This document shows positions 26,852 to 36,013 of a DNA stretch of 45,614 bases, piece after piece (the first letter of the stretch is position 1; the number at the start of each line of letters is the position of its first letter). Both the position numbers and the translations under genes were made by a program. The DNA comes from a virus, in IMG/VR virus record IMGVR_UViG_3300030328_003358, positions 4,153-49,766 of that record; one strand, 5' to 3'. The notes below the pieces were generated by a model. That model was not told where the DNA came from and searched no databases. It saw nothing but the letters and a program-made list of their open reading frames with translations.

Positions 26852-27073
26852 TTAAGTTTGTTTATCGTATCCTAACCAAAATTTAAAATTAGAGTCTATT
26901 TCAATAATAAACTCATCATACTCTATTCCTTCATAACTATCTAATGAATCAGGCACATCGTTTGCATTTTTAAACATTATTACAGTTTTTGATTCATCAA
27001 AACTTTTAACTACTCTTTTTGAACCTACAATAAAAGAATCCTCAACATCAGATGTGTTTATTAAGTAGTACAT
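26852..27073 (-). CDS. small acidic protein in the adsorption cluster
   Basis: A 73-aa acidic protein, probably a compact alpha/beta fold (SFDESKTVIMFKNANDVPDS). Its start overlaps the stop of the lectin-like gene (TAATG coupling). It may be an assembly chaperone for the neighbouring fibre, but no family was recognised. Confidence 0.55.
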   Translation of the reverse strand: MYYLINTSDVEDSFIVGSKRVVKSFDESKTVIMFKNANDVPDSLDSYEGIEYDEFIIEIDSNFKFWLGYDKQT

Positions 27074-28038
27074 TATAATAATCCAGGTCCTTGACCATTA
27101 CAAGGGTCGTAAAAATAAACTACACGAGGTGCACCTGTTGCTGATAAATCTCTTGCTTGCCCAGGATCACCACCTTCTGAATCTGCTCCAGTATCATCTA
27201 TTCCAGTAGCTATTCCTGGTGATACTCTTGTAAAATCCCATTCATGATCTGGTTGAGTCATTCCCATAACATTGTAAGGATTATTAAGACCCTCTCCATT
27301 CCAAAATCTATTTTTCATATGAAATTGTCTATGTGTAGTATTATCACCTGCTTGCAATCCAGCCATTCTATAAATCCAAGCAGAAGATAAAGCACTATTC
27401 CACCAACTAACTCTTAAAACTTTTACTCCTTTATTCAATTGATCATAATCCCATAAAAGACCATTATCATTAATTCTTATTTCTGAATTACTAACACTTA
27501 TATGCCCAGTATCATCAGCATCTTCATCTACTCCTTGAGAAGCAACACCTCTACTATCAATAATATATTCGTTATATTCATTCCCTGCATCATCAGTATC
27601 TGCGTATATTTGAGCTACAGCAAATACTGGTGTTCCAGCACCTTTCCATTGACCTGCTGTATGGCTACCCCAATTTTCATGATAAGTAGGTCTTCCTATA
27701 TTTTCATTTTTGACTGTATCACTTCCATCATATTTATCCATAGTTAATCTACTTGTACTAGAGCTTGAGCTATCATATTTATAACCACATTGATAACCAA
27801 CATTAGCAGTTGGGTGATTATTAGTAGTTCCTAATCCAAAAGGAGTGCTATAATTAGTAGAGCTATTTTCTTTACATCCCATTGTTTCTATCCATATCAT
27901 TACAGTATAGCCTGTTAAATTATCAAACTCTGTAATTGAAGATATATCTAATGTAAATTTAGTATCTCTGGTCATATTATAACCAGCTATCCTTTTTGGT
28001 TCAAATCTTGTTTTTGATATGTTGCTTATTCCTAACAT
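27073..28038 (-). CDS. lectin-like receptor-binding protein candidate
   Basis: The 321-aa protein has a concanavalin/LamG-like beta-sandwich look: FTLDISSITEFDNLTGYTVM near residues 28-47, GQWKGAGTPVFAVAQIYAD near 137-155 and GVKVLRVSWWNSALSSAWIY near 205-224. Such domains bind glycans on cell surfaces. Its start overlaps the stop of the 120-aa gene and its stop overlaps the next start. It is a strong candidate for adsorption specificity; the fold is inferred from pattern. Confidence 0.5.
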   Translation of the reverse strand: MLGISNISKTRFEPKRIAGYNMTRDTKFTLDISSITEFDNLTGYTVMIWIETMGCKENSSTNYSTPFGLGTTNNHPTANVGYQCGYKYDSSSSSTSRLTMDKYDGSDTVKNENIGRPTYHENWGSHTAGQWKGAGTPVFAVAQIYADTDDAGNEYNEYIIDSRGVASQGVDEDADDTGHISVSNSEIRINDNGLLWDYDQLNKGVKVLRVSWWNSALSSAWIYRMAGLQAGDNTTHRQFHMKNRFWNGEGLNNPYNVMGMTQPDHEWDFTRVSPGIATGIDDTGADSEGGDPGQARDLSATGAPRVVYFYDPCNGQGPGLL

Positions 28039-28400
28039 TATTTTCCTAAATATAAAATGACCATTCCAGAACTTGCATTAAGTTGGACACTAGTCCATCT
28101 TCCATGTATAATAGTTCCTGCTGGGAATACTGTTGATGTAGCTATACAATCACCAGTTTCTCCAGGATCAAAAGAGTTATTATTATCTGTGCCTGTCCCT
28201 ATTCCATAATAAGGATCTTCAGCGATTAATTTGTTAAAGCTGCAGTCTTGTATTACTTGTACAGCAACGACAACATCGTTACCAGAAATATTTGTGAATT
28301 CGTTATTACTGTCAAGATATGCGGTTCGTCCTTGACCTAACTGTAAGTTTTGTGCTTCCTGAACTGTATAGGTGTACATTCCACCTTTTCGATGCGCCAT
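28038..28400 (-). CDS. small beta-structured virion protein
   Basis: A 120-aa protein, Gly/Thr/Asn-rich, with a central acidic loop (TDNNNSFDPGETGD) that could bind a metal ion. AAGGAG precedes the ATG. It sits between the connector genes and the lectin-like gene; a small fibre or head-fibre subunit is plausible. No family was recognised. Confidence 0.55.
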   Translation of the reverse strand: MAHRKGGMYTYTVQEAQNLQLGQGRTAYLDSNNEFTNISGNDVVVAVQVIQDCSFNKLIAEDPYYGIGTGTDNNNSFDPGETGDCIATSTVFPAGTIIHGRWTSVQLNASSGMVILYLGK

Positions 28401-28428
28401 TTTATTCTCCTTTTCGAGTGTACTTAAA

Positions 28429-28442
28429 GCTCTGGCAAGAGC
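28429..28442 (-). other. intergenic hairpin before the 120-aa gene
   Basis: GCTCT (28429-28433) and AGAGC (28438-28442) form a 5-bp hairpin with a 4-nt loop on the minus-strand transcript, in the 75-nt gap between the 357- and 120-aa genes. No U-tract follows. Possible processing site or weak pause. Confidence 0.3.
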
Positions 28443-28457
28443 ATGAACGTACTTTTA

Positions 28458-28488
28458 ATTAAAAAATCTTACTTATTAAAAAATCTTA
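28458..28488 (-). repeat. 14-bp direct repeat at the end of the 357-aa gene
   Basis: ATTAAAAAATCTTA occurs at 28458-28471 and again at 28475-28488. The second copy contains the stop codon of the 357-aa gene. It looks like a small tandem duplication of the gene end. Confidence 0.5.
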
Positions 28489-29546
28489 TTTATACTCCAA
28501 TGTCCTTGTATAATATTTGGTCCTCTTTTTCTTTTACTTGAAAACTTCTCTACTTGCTTTTTAAATAGCCTCATAAAGTATTCTCTTGTTTCCATATCCC
28601 TCATATCTTCAGCTTCTTTAGCCTTTAGATAATATACAACAGCATTACTTTGATACCTATTTAAATCTACATCAAATGTCTCATCTTCCATTACTTCAAT
28701 GCCTTTATCTACTTCCAATTCTTCATAATGAGCATTATATATAACTACAGCATCATCATTAACTGCATTTAAAGAAGCATCAGCACTATTCCAATCATTA
28801 TAAAATCCACTTAAATCACCACCATCAAAATAGTATTTTTTTATAGCTTTTATTGTCATTGTTTGTGAACCATCAATAAACTGAACTTCATAAAGACCAT
28901 CATTATGTACATTTGATGAATTTTGAATAATAATATAATTGGTATCTAAGTGAGAAACTTGATCTCTAAAACCATCTAATAATCTATGGTTATCAGCATC
29001 TTCTGCACTTATTATTTCAGATGTAGACATATCTACATTAGCACCTAATCTTAAGTCTTTATAAGGAGTTTTTAATGTTAATATTCCAGTAGATCCACCA
29101 GTAGATGCTACTTGATGTAATCCTGCCCATCTGCTTTTACCTCCAATTAATATCCAATCATCAGCTGCAAATTTACTGCTTAAATCTACTACAGCTGTAG
29201 TTGTAGTGCCATATGTAAATAAAACTAGACTAGTTCCATTTGATGCATATCCTAAAAATCTAAAGTAATCAGTATGAAGTTGTCCTCTTCCTGCTTTATT
29301 ATATACAGGTGCATAACTATATTCTAATTCTAATCCATCGTCTACTGAATGAGCAGGGCTTAAATATTTACCATATCTTGCTGAACTTCCTGCAAAAGAA
29401 CCACTTGAATACCAAGTACCTCCTGCTGATTCACATTCAGTTTTATTACTATAACCAGATAGGCTACAATGAGCTTCTGATGTATTTTTCTCAATTACAG
29501 CTAACTTATTTCCTTTATTATAATATGCGTATTTTTTAGATGCCAT
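28476..29546 (-). CDS. tail/connector structural protein with cysteine module
   Basis: The product is about 356 aa; the second of two adjacent ATGs (29546) is better spaced from AGAGGATA. Near residues 26-46 lies a small cysteine module, CSLSGYSNKTECESAGGTW, with two Cys and the GGxW ending, a short motif I associate with exported or surface proteins in many environmental bacteria and phages. The middle is beta-rich and the C-terminus basic and helical (KKQVEKFSSKRKRG). It overlaps the 93-aa connector gene. Tail tube or collar role inferred from order. Confidence 0.5.
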   Translation of the reverse strand: MASKKYAYYNKGNKLAVIEKNTSEAHCSLSGYSNKTECESAGGTWYSSGSFAGSSARYGKYLSPAHSVDDGLELEYSYAPVYNKAGRGQLHTDYFRFLGYASNGTSLVLFTYGTTTTAVVDLSSKFAADDWILIGGKSRWAGLHQVASTGGSTGILTLKTPYKDLRLGANVDMSTSEIISAEDADNHRLLDGFRDQVSHLDTNYIIIQNSSNVHNDGLYEVQFIDGSQTMTIKAIKKYYFDGGDLSGFYNDWNSADASLNAVNDDAVVIYNAHYEELEVDKGIEVMEDETFDVDLNRYQSNAVVYYLKAKEAEDMRDMETREYFMRLFKKQVEKFSSKRKRGPNIIQGHWSINKIF

Positions 29547-29817
29547 CATTATCCTCTAATTCTGGTTCGTAAATTGACCTTGGAATGCTTTTATAAAATC
29601 CTTCATCATTATCATGATCTTTACATCTAACATCTAAAATTTTAATAGCTTCATCTGGAATACTATAAAATCTTTTATCTTTTTCTAAATCTAATCTAAC
29701 TCTCTTAGTATGTGTTTCTGATATTAAATTCATTTCTTCTAATGCATCTTTTATATACATTATAGCTCTACCAGTTTCTGTAATACCAGATCTTTCCATT
29801 ATTTCTTGCACTGTCAT
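29536..29817 (-). CDS. small head-tail connector-like protein
   Basis: A 93-aa protein with an N-terminal helix-turn-helix-like part (VQEIMERSGITETGRAIMYI) and the pattern RLDLEKDKRFYSIPDEAIKILDVR, which recurs in neck proteins placed after the capsid gene. Its start overlaps the stop of the 228-aa gene. It probably forms part of the neck ring. Inferred from order and pattern. Confidence 0.5.
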   Translation of the reverse strand: MTVQEIMERSGITETGRAIMYIKDALEEMNLISETHTKRVRLDLEKDKRFYSIPDEAIKILDVRCKDHDNDEGFYKSIPRSIYEPELEDNDGI

Positions 29818-30503
29818 TATCTTCCTCCTTGTTGTTTCTGAGGATACATTGCAGCAAAAGCTGCTTCATATTGTTGTTTTAAACTATTTATATTTGCAAC
29901 GATTCCTTGAACAAGTTCAATATCTTCGTCATCATGAGAATAAAATCCCATTTTATGCTCTAATGCTTTTATTGAAGCATATAATACTACTAAATAAACT
30001 TTTGAATCATCAAAAAATCCTATATCACTATGAGAGTGTAAAAGTGCTGCTTCACCTTTATCTACTGGAACATTATTTACATAATAAGCTTTGAATGCTT
30101 TTGTTGATGCACCAGGAGTAGGGAATACACTAACTTTTCCATTTTCTAATACTGTATAAGCAGGATTATATGAAGATGCATAGTGAATGCTTGTTTTATC
30201 AGTGACTCTGTTTTGTAAAGATGGATAAATTGGTCTACATTCTCTCCAATCATCATTAACTTCAGCTTCTCTTACTACAGATACAATTTTAGCACCATTT
30301 AAATCTAATGAGTTATTTGATGTTTGCTCTGCACTTACTCTTAAGAAATTCATTGCCTCTTCTGGAACAGCAGCTAAGCATCTGTTCTGAACTTCAATTA
30401 CTCCATCTCTTAAAAATTGAGTTAATTCATCCTCTGTTGGTGTAGATGAATTATCAATCGCTAATCCTGTCATACCTTCTACTTGTACATGAAATGTTGC
30501 CAT
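29817..30503 (-). CDS. neck/adaptor protein
   Basis: The 228-aa protein follows the capsid genes and has the composition of phage adaptor proteins: an N-terminal region TPTEDELTQFLRDGVIEVQN, a middle beta part with VFPTPGASTKAFKAYYVN, and two C-terminal helices (VYLVVLYASIKALEHKMG and IVANINSLKQQYEAAFAAMY). This matches the DUF6682-like adaptor group by general layout. It probably docks on the portal. A hairpin lies upstream, and GGAG precedes the ATG. Confidence 0.55.
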   Translation of the reverse strand: MATFHVQVEGMTGLAIDNSSTPTEDELTQFLRDGVIEVQNRCLAAVPEEAMNFLRVSAEQTSNNSLDLNGAKIVSVVREAEVNDDWRECRPIYPSLQNRVTDKTSIHYASSYNPAYTVLENGKVSVFPTPGASTKAFKAYYVNNVPVDKGEAALLHSHSDIGFFDDSKVYLVVLYASIKALEHKMGFYSHDDEDIELVQGIVANINSLKQQYEAAFAAMYPQKQQGGR

Positions 30504-30524
30504 TAATCTCCTTTTATCTTATAA

Positions 30525-30544
30525 GGGGAGAAATGAATCTCCCC
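30525..30544. terminator. strong hairpin between head and neck genes
   Basis: GGGGAGA (30525-30531) and TCTCCCC (30538-30544) form a 7-bp stem with loop AATGAA on the plus strand; CTTAT/ATAAG can extend it. The T-tract (GGTTTTTTT) is on the plus-strand side, so it would terminate antisense RNA. For the minus-strand late mRNA it is a stable hairpin downstream of the capsid genes that may limit read-through or protect the 3' end of a processed capsid mRNA. Confidence 0.5.
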
Positions 30545-30568
30545 AAATAAGGTTTTTTTATATACTTC

Positions 30569-31021
30569 TTACGCTGTTACGTGTTTTGGTCCTTCACCAT
30601 CAACCATAGCACTTGGTTCTAGGTAATAAACCTCAACATCAACTTTACCAGCAGTCATAGTAGCTGTTGCCACTTTTGAATCAAAGGTATCAGCAGCATT
30701 TAACATTAAAGGCTGTGAATCTGTGATTAAAGAAGTGTGAACTTTACCTGCCGCTAAATCAGCAAGTGCAATTGTACCTGCACTATATTGTTTAGTTCCA
30801 GTAAAGCCAAGCTCTAATGTTGCAGAACCACCAGAAGTTGCTGACTCAGAACACAAAGCACTCCACCAGAGTATTATTGTGCCTGCTGCAAAACTTTCTG
30901 TAGTTGCTACACCAGCTGCTTGTGCACCATAATCAATTTGGAACTTTCTAATTTTAATTCTAGAAGAAAGACCATCGATTAATGCATCTGCTTTATTTTG
31001 ACCATATAATGGATTTCCCAT
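30569..31021 (-). CDS. capsid decoration/head-fibre-like protein
   Basis: A 150-aa, Ala/Thr/Gly-rich, all-beta protein directly after the major capsid gene. FAAGTIILWWSALCSESATS and YSAGTIALADLAAGKVH suggest a small jelly-roll or barrel. The position after the major capsid gene and the size fit a decoration or cement protein. GGGGGTATATT precedes the ATG. Confidence 0.55.
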   Translation of the reverse strand: MGNPLYGQNKADALIDGLSSRIKIRKFQIDYGAQAAGVATTESFAAGTIILWWSALCSESATSGGSATLELGFTGTKQYSAGTIALADLAAGKVHTSLITDSQPLMLNAADTFDSKVATATMTAGKVDVEVYYLEPSAMVDGEGPKHVTA

Positions 31022-31032
31022 AATATACCCCC

Positions 31033-32613
31033 TTATGACCAGATAGCGTGAGTTTCAGGACAACACCATTCCATTCCCGCTTCTGTTAAGATTTGATCCA
31101 CTCTACGGTCGACACCAGAGTTCTCTAAAGTTTGAACTCCCACGTAGATTCCTGTGTCTCTGTTAATACCATTTCCAACTAATGGACGATAAGCACAATA
31201 TTTCATGTTAATAGCTAACATTTTAACATCAGTACCATCTAAGTGAACATTTCTTACAACATTCATATCACCATATATTGTTGATATAGTAGTTACATCT
31301 AATCCAAGCACTTTTTTCTTACCAACCATGCTCATGTCAGCTCTACCGTATGAATTACCAGAATTATCAGGTGATGAAGCTCCAGGTTTAATCATACCTA
31401 CATTATTAGCAAAGTATCCAGATAGTTTATGCAACCAATTGTAAACTGCTGTAGAACAGAAGAATACAGTTGAATTAGCATTGTTATATCTAGGATCTAA
31501 TAAAGCAGACATATCATCTAAGAAAGAATCTTGAGATTTACTTGCTAATGCAAGGCTAAATGAATTACCATATGTAGAAATAAAATCTACAGCACCTTGA
31601 GTAGTACCATATGTAGAACTTTGATTTCCAAATAATAAAGCATTCTCAATATCCCATTTATGCTCAACTAACTTTTCTTTCCAGATTCTAGCCCACTCAT
31701 TACCTTCATACTTAAGAACTGTTGCTCTATCAGTATTATTCATCACTGCTGATGTTTTGAAGATTTGAGTTTGACCATAGCCTGTAGAGTAAGGTTGATC
31801 TTGCCATGTCTCAGGATAACCAGAACCAGCAGCAAATGCAGTACCAACTACATAGCATTTAAAAGGTTCTAATACTTCTTGAGATTTAGCTGTTGATGTA
31901 ATGGTTGAACCATCGTGACCTAAACCAGCACCAGTATCATCAGTTTTATCAGTACTTGTTGCAGAACAAAACTGAACAGTGCTTGCAGCTTTCAAACATG
32001 TAACATTAATAATTGCTTTATTTGTTGTTGCACTGTATGAAGCACTTGAAGGTTGAGTAGTAAGATCTACAGAATTAACTTTCCATAAAGTGTATCCAGA
32101 TACTGTACCAGCAATACCATTAGCATTGTTTGAAGCATGTGGAACTTTTATGATTTGTCCTGGGATGAAGAATTGAGGCTGTGTGCCTTCAAAACCTTCA
32201 CCATAAGATATTACTTGACCAATAACATTTTGGTTATTACCATTGCTATTGTAATCTGTGAACATTCCGAAAGAATATACATCACCTACTGCTGGACTTA
32301 AGTTTGCATTTGTTTCTACTGCTGTAGCAGGAACAGCTATACCAGTTGTACTGTAGTCAGCTATGTATGCATATCTTTTAGAATATGATGATCTTTTTTC
32401 AGTAAATTTGAAAGATGGGTCATCAGTTGGCTTTTTAGCCACCATACTTACGAATCGAAAGAACGGATCTTGAGCTAAAGCTAATTCAGATACCATATCG
32501 CCAAAGTTATACTTTCTGCGTAAGGCACCCGTATTAAGCTGTACCGAAGATTCGCCTCTTTCAATAGAACCAGAAATATAATTACTTCCAGTTACACTAT
32601 TTAAATCAGACAT
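31033..32613 (-). CDS. major capsid protein
   Basis: The 526-aa protein follows the scaffold gene and precedes the decoration and neck genes. Features include ELALAQDPFFRFVSMVAKKP near residues 42-61, a KFTEKRSSYSKRYAYI segment, and a conserved-looking end with MKYCAYRPLVGNGINRDTGI. An HK97-type fold is expected for this gene order but was not tested. AAGGAGATAGACAA precedes the ATG, and a 37-nt hairpin spans the upstream intergenic region. It should be among the most strongly expressed late genes. Confidence 0.75.
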   Translation of the reverse strand: MSDLNSVTGSNYISGSIERGESSVQLNTGALRRKYNFGDMVSELALAQDPFFRFVSMVAKKPTDDPSFKFTEKRSSYSKRYAYIADYSTTGIAVPATAVETNANLSPAVGDVYSFGMFTDYNSNGNNQNVIGQVISYGEGFEGTQPQFFIPGQIIKVPHASNNANGIAGTVSGYTLWKVNSVDLTTQPSSASYSATTNKAIINVTCLKAASTVQFCSATSTDKTDDTGAGLGHDGSTITSTAKSQEVLEPFKCYVVGTAFAAGSGYPETWQDQPYSTGYGQTQIFKTSAVMNNTDRATVLKYEGNEWARIWKEKLVEHKWDIENALLFGNQSSTYGTTQGAVDFISTYGNSFSLALASKSQDSFLDDMSALLDPRYNNANSTVFFCSTAVYNWLHKLSGYFANNVGMIKPGASSPDNSGNSYGRADMSMVGKKKVLGLDVTTISTIYGDMNVVRNVHLDGTDVKMLAINMKYCAYRPLVGNGINRDTGIYVGVQTLENSGVDRRVDQILTEAGMEWCCPETHAIWS

Positions 32614-32640
32614 TTGTCTATCTCCTTAGTTATTAATTAA

Positions 32641-32677
32641 GTTCAGATAGACCTTAAATATATCAGGCTATCCGAAC
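32641..32677 (-). promoter_or_regulatory. long hairpin at the scaffold stop / capsid leader
   Basis: On the plus strand GTTC-A-GATAG (32641-32650) pairs with CTATC-C-GAAC (32668-32677), and CCT/AGG continue inwards past a bulge. On the late mRNA this gives a 13-bp or so interrupted stem that contains the scaffold stop codon and sits 55-60 nt before the capsid start. It probably tunes the scaffold-to-capsid ratio, by mRNA processing or by blocking read-through of ribosomes. Confidence 0.5.
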
Positions 32678-33564
32678 AGGTTATCTGTTTCGTTATTAAA
32701 GCCTAAGATACTATCAAACACTTCTTGATCGAAGGATTTGTTTTCTCCTTGGCTGTTTGCTCCAGATGCGGATGTTGGCATATTTCTGACATTTTTCATT
32801 TGGTTTAACATGTCCTGCTTAGTGCTTTGAGCAACATTAGCAGCTGCTTGATCTCTATTAACTATATGATTAATATCATCAAGTGTCATAACATGTGAAC
32901 TTGCTTTTTCTTTAAAACTATTAAAATCCTCATCAGACATATTATGCTTTTGTTTGAATTCTAATTCCTCTTGTTGTTTTGCCTTAGCTTGCTGTAAAGC
33001 TTGCGCTCTCTTTTGCTCTTCAGTTAAGAGATTGTTTACTCTATTTTGAACTAAACCATCAACATGAGCATTCATAACTTTTGCACTGTCTGAATCAGGG
33101 TTTGTCATAGCTTCGTGTTGGTCGAAAACAAAATCTTCCTTAAGATTAAGTTTTTCTTGTACTGTTTGTGCAGGTCTTCCACCATTTACTAAATAGTCTC
33201 GAACGTGTTCAACTAATCCACTATCTTTTTTCATTGCGTCAAGAACAGGTACAAACTTTTCAACTTGCTTGTACGCATCTCTCCACCTGACCGCTTCTTT
33301 GCTGCTATCTTTATAGCGCTTTTCCCAGTCTGTGCGATCATTAGACTGCACTTGCACATTATCGGAGCCATTTTGCGGAGCTTCAGATTTATTAACCTGT
33401 TCAGCTTCCCCTTTATGGGTTACCTCAGTGTCATCTTTAATTTGACCATTTACTTGATTGTCTAAAGCATCAAAGAATGCTTCGGAGCCTGTATCAGCAG
33501 CTGCATCAGATTCAAATGAATCTCCAGACATGCCTATTCCAGGGTTACCTTCGCTATTTTCCAT
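32668..33564 (-). CDS. scaffolding protein
   Basis: The 298-aa protein is acidic and Gln/Asn/Lys-rich with an N-terminal disordered part and a central coiled coil (about residues 165-215, EEQKRAQALQQAKAKQQEEL). The position between portal and major capsid and the composition are classical for a scaffold. It has no protease motif, so it probably leaves the prohead or is cleaved by an unidentified protease. AAAGGAG precedes the ATG. Confidence 0.7.
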   Translation of the reverse strand: MENSEGNPGIGMSGDSFESDAAADTGSEAFFDALDNQVNGQIKDDTEVTHKGEAEQVNKSEAPQNGSDNVQVQSNDRTDWEKRYKDSSKEAVRWRDAYKQVEKFVPVLDAMKKDSGLVEHVRDYLVNGGRPAQTVQEKLNLKEDFVFDQHEAMTNPDSDSAKVMNAHVDGLVQNRVNNLLTEEQKRAQALQQAKAKQQEELEFKQKHNMSDEDFNSFKEKASSHVMTLDDINHIVNRDQAAANVAQSTKQDMLNQMKNVRNMPTSASGANSQGENKSFDQEVFDSILGFNNETDNLFG

Positions 33565-33594
33565 ACTTCTCCTTTATTTAGTCATTAAATTGTT

Positions 33595-35898
33595 TTATAT
33601 ATTATCTTCTTCAGATTGATTTTCCAAGTCTTTTTTCATATTTGATAAAATGTCCCTAGCTCTTGCTTGTTGTAAATTATCATTTCCACTTGCTAAACCT
33701 CTTACTAATTTTTGTTTTGATTCAGTTTCTAAATAAGATTCTTTCATATCTGATTTAACTTCTTCTTTTTTCTTATTAATCTCAACATCAGCTTGCATAA
33801 CTTTATTCTTAATACCAGCTTGAACAAGTTGTCTTTCAAGAGTTTCTATTGTTCCAGAGCTATCTTTCAATTGAGATTGTAGTCCTTCTATCTGAGATTG
33901 TAATTGAGAATAAACAGATTTTCTTTTCAAGATATTACCTTTATTTCTAATATCAGTTTCTGCTAATACTGCTACATCATCAACTACTCCTAATTGAAGA
34001 AGTTGTTTTAATTCTTCTAAGTATGCCCATCTATTAACAGGTAATGTAGAACCAGATACAATTCTTATATCAAATTTAGCACTTGTAATATCCATTGATT
34101 TTTCAATAGCTTCTCCTAAATCATTAAATACTGGTATATTAATTTCTTGAGTTTTACCTTCTTGAATAGCACTAGGCTGAACTATTCTAAATCTTTTTTG
34201 TGCTGTATATGTTGATTGGCAGAATTGTAATATAACTGAACCCAATTGTTTTAAAGCAGGTTCAATACAACTACCCATCCATTGTTTAATTCTTCTTGTT
34301 CCATATTCATCCATTGCAAGCATACCTCTATAAGTATCGCTAGCTCCACCTGCGTCTCCCATCATAGATGAATAAATACCTGCTAAGTATTCCATATCAC
34401 TCTTACCTTGCTGAACTATTTGGAAAAAAGCATTTGACAATGGCGCTGGCATTACAGGGGTAGGTCTTTCTACTCCAGGTCTAATTGGTAATAATGCTCC
34501 AGGACTAGAAGAATATTTTTCCCAAGTCTCAGCATCAATAGATCCCTCTTCATACATCCATCTTAAACTACTTCCAAGTGAAGCATTGTGAACCATTATT
34601 TGATGTGCTTTATTTATCTCTTGTTGTTTTCCAATCAAAGGTGCTACTGCACTCATTGGATAAGGAGTCCCTGTCCATTTAAAGTGAAATGGAATAACAG
34701 GATAATCTTTTACTGTTTCAGGTAATACTTTTGAATATAATAATTTATCACCTGCAACACAAGTTTGTTTTATTCTAGAACTATAGAATTGAACACTATC
34801 TATTAATCTTTCTTTAAAGTCTTCTTCTTTTAATAGTATATTAAAATCTTTTTCTAATATTATTTCATTCTCTATTTTAGACGCTTCAGCTTGTAACTTG
34901 CCATAACATTCTTGTTTAAATGCAGATAATTGTTGTTGCATCATTTCTTGAGCATTTTTCATCTCTAATTGGAATCTATCTGGTAACATTTCCCCTGCTT
35001 CAACAGCTTTAGTCATTTGCATTTCTTGTTCTTTTAATTGAACTGCTAACTCTGCTTCCAATTTATCAACCTCTGCTTGACACTGATCTTTTATTTGCTC
35101 TAAGGCTTTTTCATCAGGAGGAACTTGATAAAAGAAATTAATATATGATTCTTTAATTTTTTCATAAACTTCAAAAAATTCTACTAAATGATCCATTTCT
35201 CCATCTGCTGTTACTCCAGTAGACATTTGCTCATTTAAATCATTAAATTGAAATAACTTTTGGTCATCATTTCCTAAGCTTCTTTTTGTATATGATTTTT
35301 GAGAGTCATTACTACTACTTGACATAATTTTTCTTTTTTGGTCTGGGAATAATTTAACTAAATGCTCTTTGGGTAAAACTTTTCTTATCATAATAAAAGC
35401 AGCATCTTTTAACATAATATCTCTAGATTTAGGATCTATATATAAATCAAAAGGTTCAGGTTGCTGAATAACTACCTCGCCCATACCATTGTCTGCATCC
35501 TTATCTACAGACACTAACATATAACCAACTCCTTTGGTTACTGAATCATTTATAGCATTATTATATAATGTATTTCCATTAGATTCATGCCATACATAAG
35601 AAGTTAAATCTGAAATAACTGCTGCTAAATTAGTATCGCTTCCATCTACTCCAATTGCTTGCCATCTAGGATTATTGGATGTAGCATAAAAATTTAACAT
35701 TTCTACTACTGGTAATATTCTATTGATTGTAAAGGTAGGCATACCTTGAGCTTCTAAAGCTTCTTTTTCGTCACTAGTAATCTGATCATCATGAGCAAAA
35801 TCATATCCTTGTTGATTTGTAAGTTCCCATTGTTTTCTAGTCCAGCTGTTAGCTAAGTCAAACAATTGTCTTATTGTAGCTGCTTTTTTATTCATCAT
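33595..35898 (-). CDS. portal protein, P22-like
   Basis: The 767-aa protein has the P22-type portal layout: TFTINRILPVVEMLNFYATS near residues 55-74, PRWQAIGVDGSDTNLAAVIS near 77-96, and EPFDLYIDPKSRDIMLKDAA with the DPxS turn near 148-167. A coiled coil of about 80 residues interrupts the centre (270-350, the wing/crown region) and another forms the C-terminal end (barrel-like). The dodecameric portal sits at one capsid vertex and passes DNA. The second of two adjacent ATGs is better spaced from AAAGGGGATA. The 41-aa gene overlaps its start. Confidence 0.8.
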   Translation of the reverse strand: MMNKKAATIRQLFDLANSWTRKQWELTNQQGYDFAHDDQITSDEKEALEAQGMPTFTINRILPVVEMLNFYATSNNPRWQAIGVDGSDTNLAAVISDLTSYVWHESNGNTLYNNAINDSVTKGVGYMLVSVDKDADNGMGEVVIQQPEPFDLYIDPKSRDIMLKDAAFIMIRKVLPKEHLVKLFPDQKRKIMSSSSNDSQKSYTKRSLGNDDQKLFQFNDLNEQMSTGVTADGEMDHLVEFFEVYEKIKESYINFFYQVPPDEKALEQIKDQCQAEVDKLEAELAVQLKEQEMQMTKAVEAGEMLPDRFQLEMKNAQEMMQQQLSAFKQECYGKLQAEASKIENEIILEKDFNILLKEEDFKERLIDSVQFYSSRIKQTCVAGDKLLYSKVLPETVKDYPVIPFHFKWTGTPYPMSAVAPLIGKQQEINKAHQIMVHNASLGSSLRWMYEEGSIDAETWEKYSSSPGALLPIRPGVERPTPVMPAPLSNAFFQIVQQGKSDMEYLAGIYSSMMGDAGGASDTYRGMLAMDEYGTRRIKQWMGSCIEPALKQLGSVILQFCQSTYTAQKRFRIVQPSAIQEGKTQEINIPVFNDLGEAIEKSMDITSAKFDIRIVSGSTLPVNRWAYLEELKQLLQLGVVDDVAVLAETDIRNKGNILKRKSVYSQLQSQIEGLQSQLKDSSGTIETLERQLVQAGIKNKVMQADVEINKKKEEVKSDMKESYLETESKQKLVRGLASGNDNLQQARARDILSNMKKDLENQSEEDNI

Positions 35899-36013
35899 TA
35901 TCCCCTTTAAGATTTATTTGCTCTTTAGCTATTTTTTTCATTTCAATCTCTCTCTGCCATCTGGGTAGAGATATTAGTCTTTTCCAATCTATTTTATCTT
36001 TTAATTTTTTCAT
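35888..36013 (-). CDS. mini-protein between endolysin and portal (41 aa)
   Basis: ATG at 36013 overlaps the endolysin TAA (TAATG); its stop at 35888-35890 lies inside the portal start region. The product is short and basic with many Lys, Arg and Trp residues (KIDWKRLISLPRWQREIEMK). Its ribosome binding site is within the previous gene. It is likely a coupling gene or a small regulator; no family was recognised. Confidence 0.55.
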   Translation of the reverse strand: MKKLKDKIDWKRLISLPRWQREIEMKKIAKEQINLKGDNDE

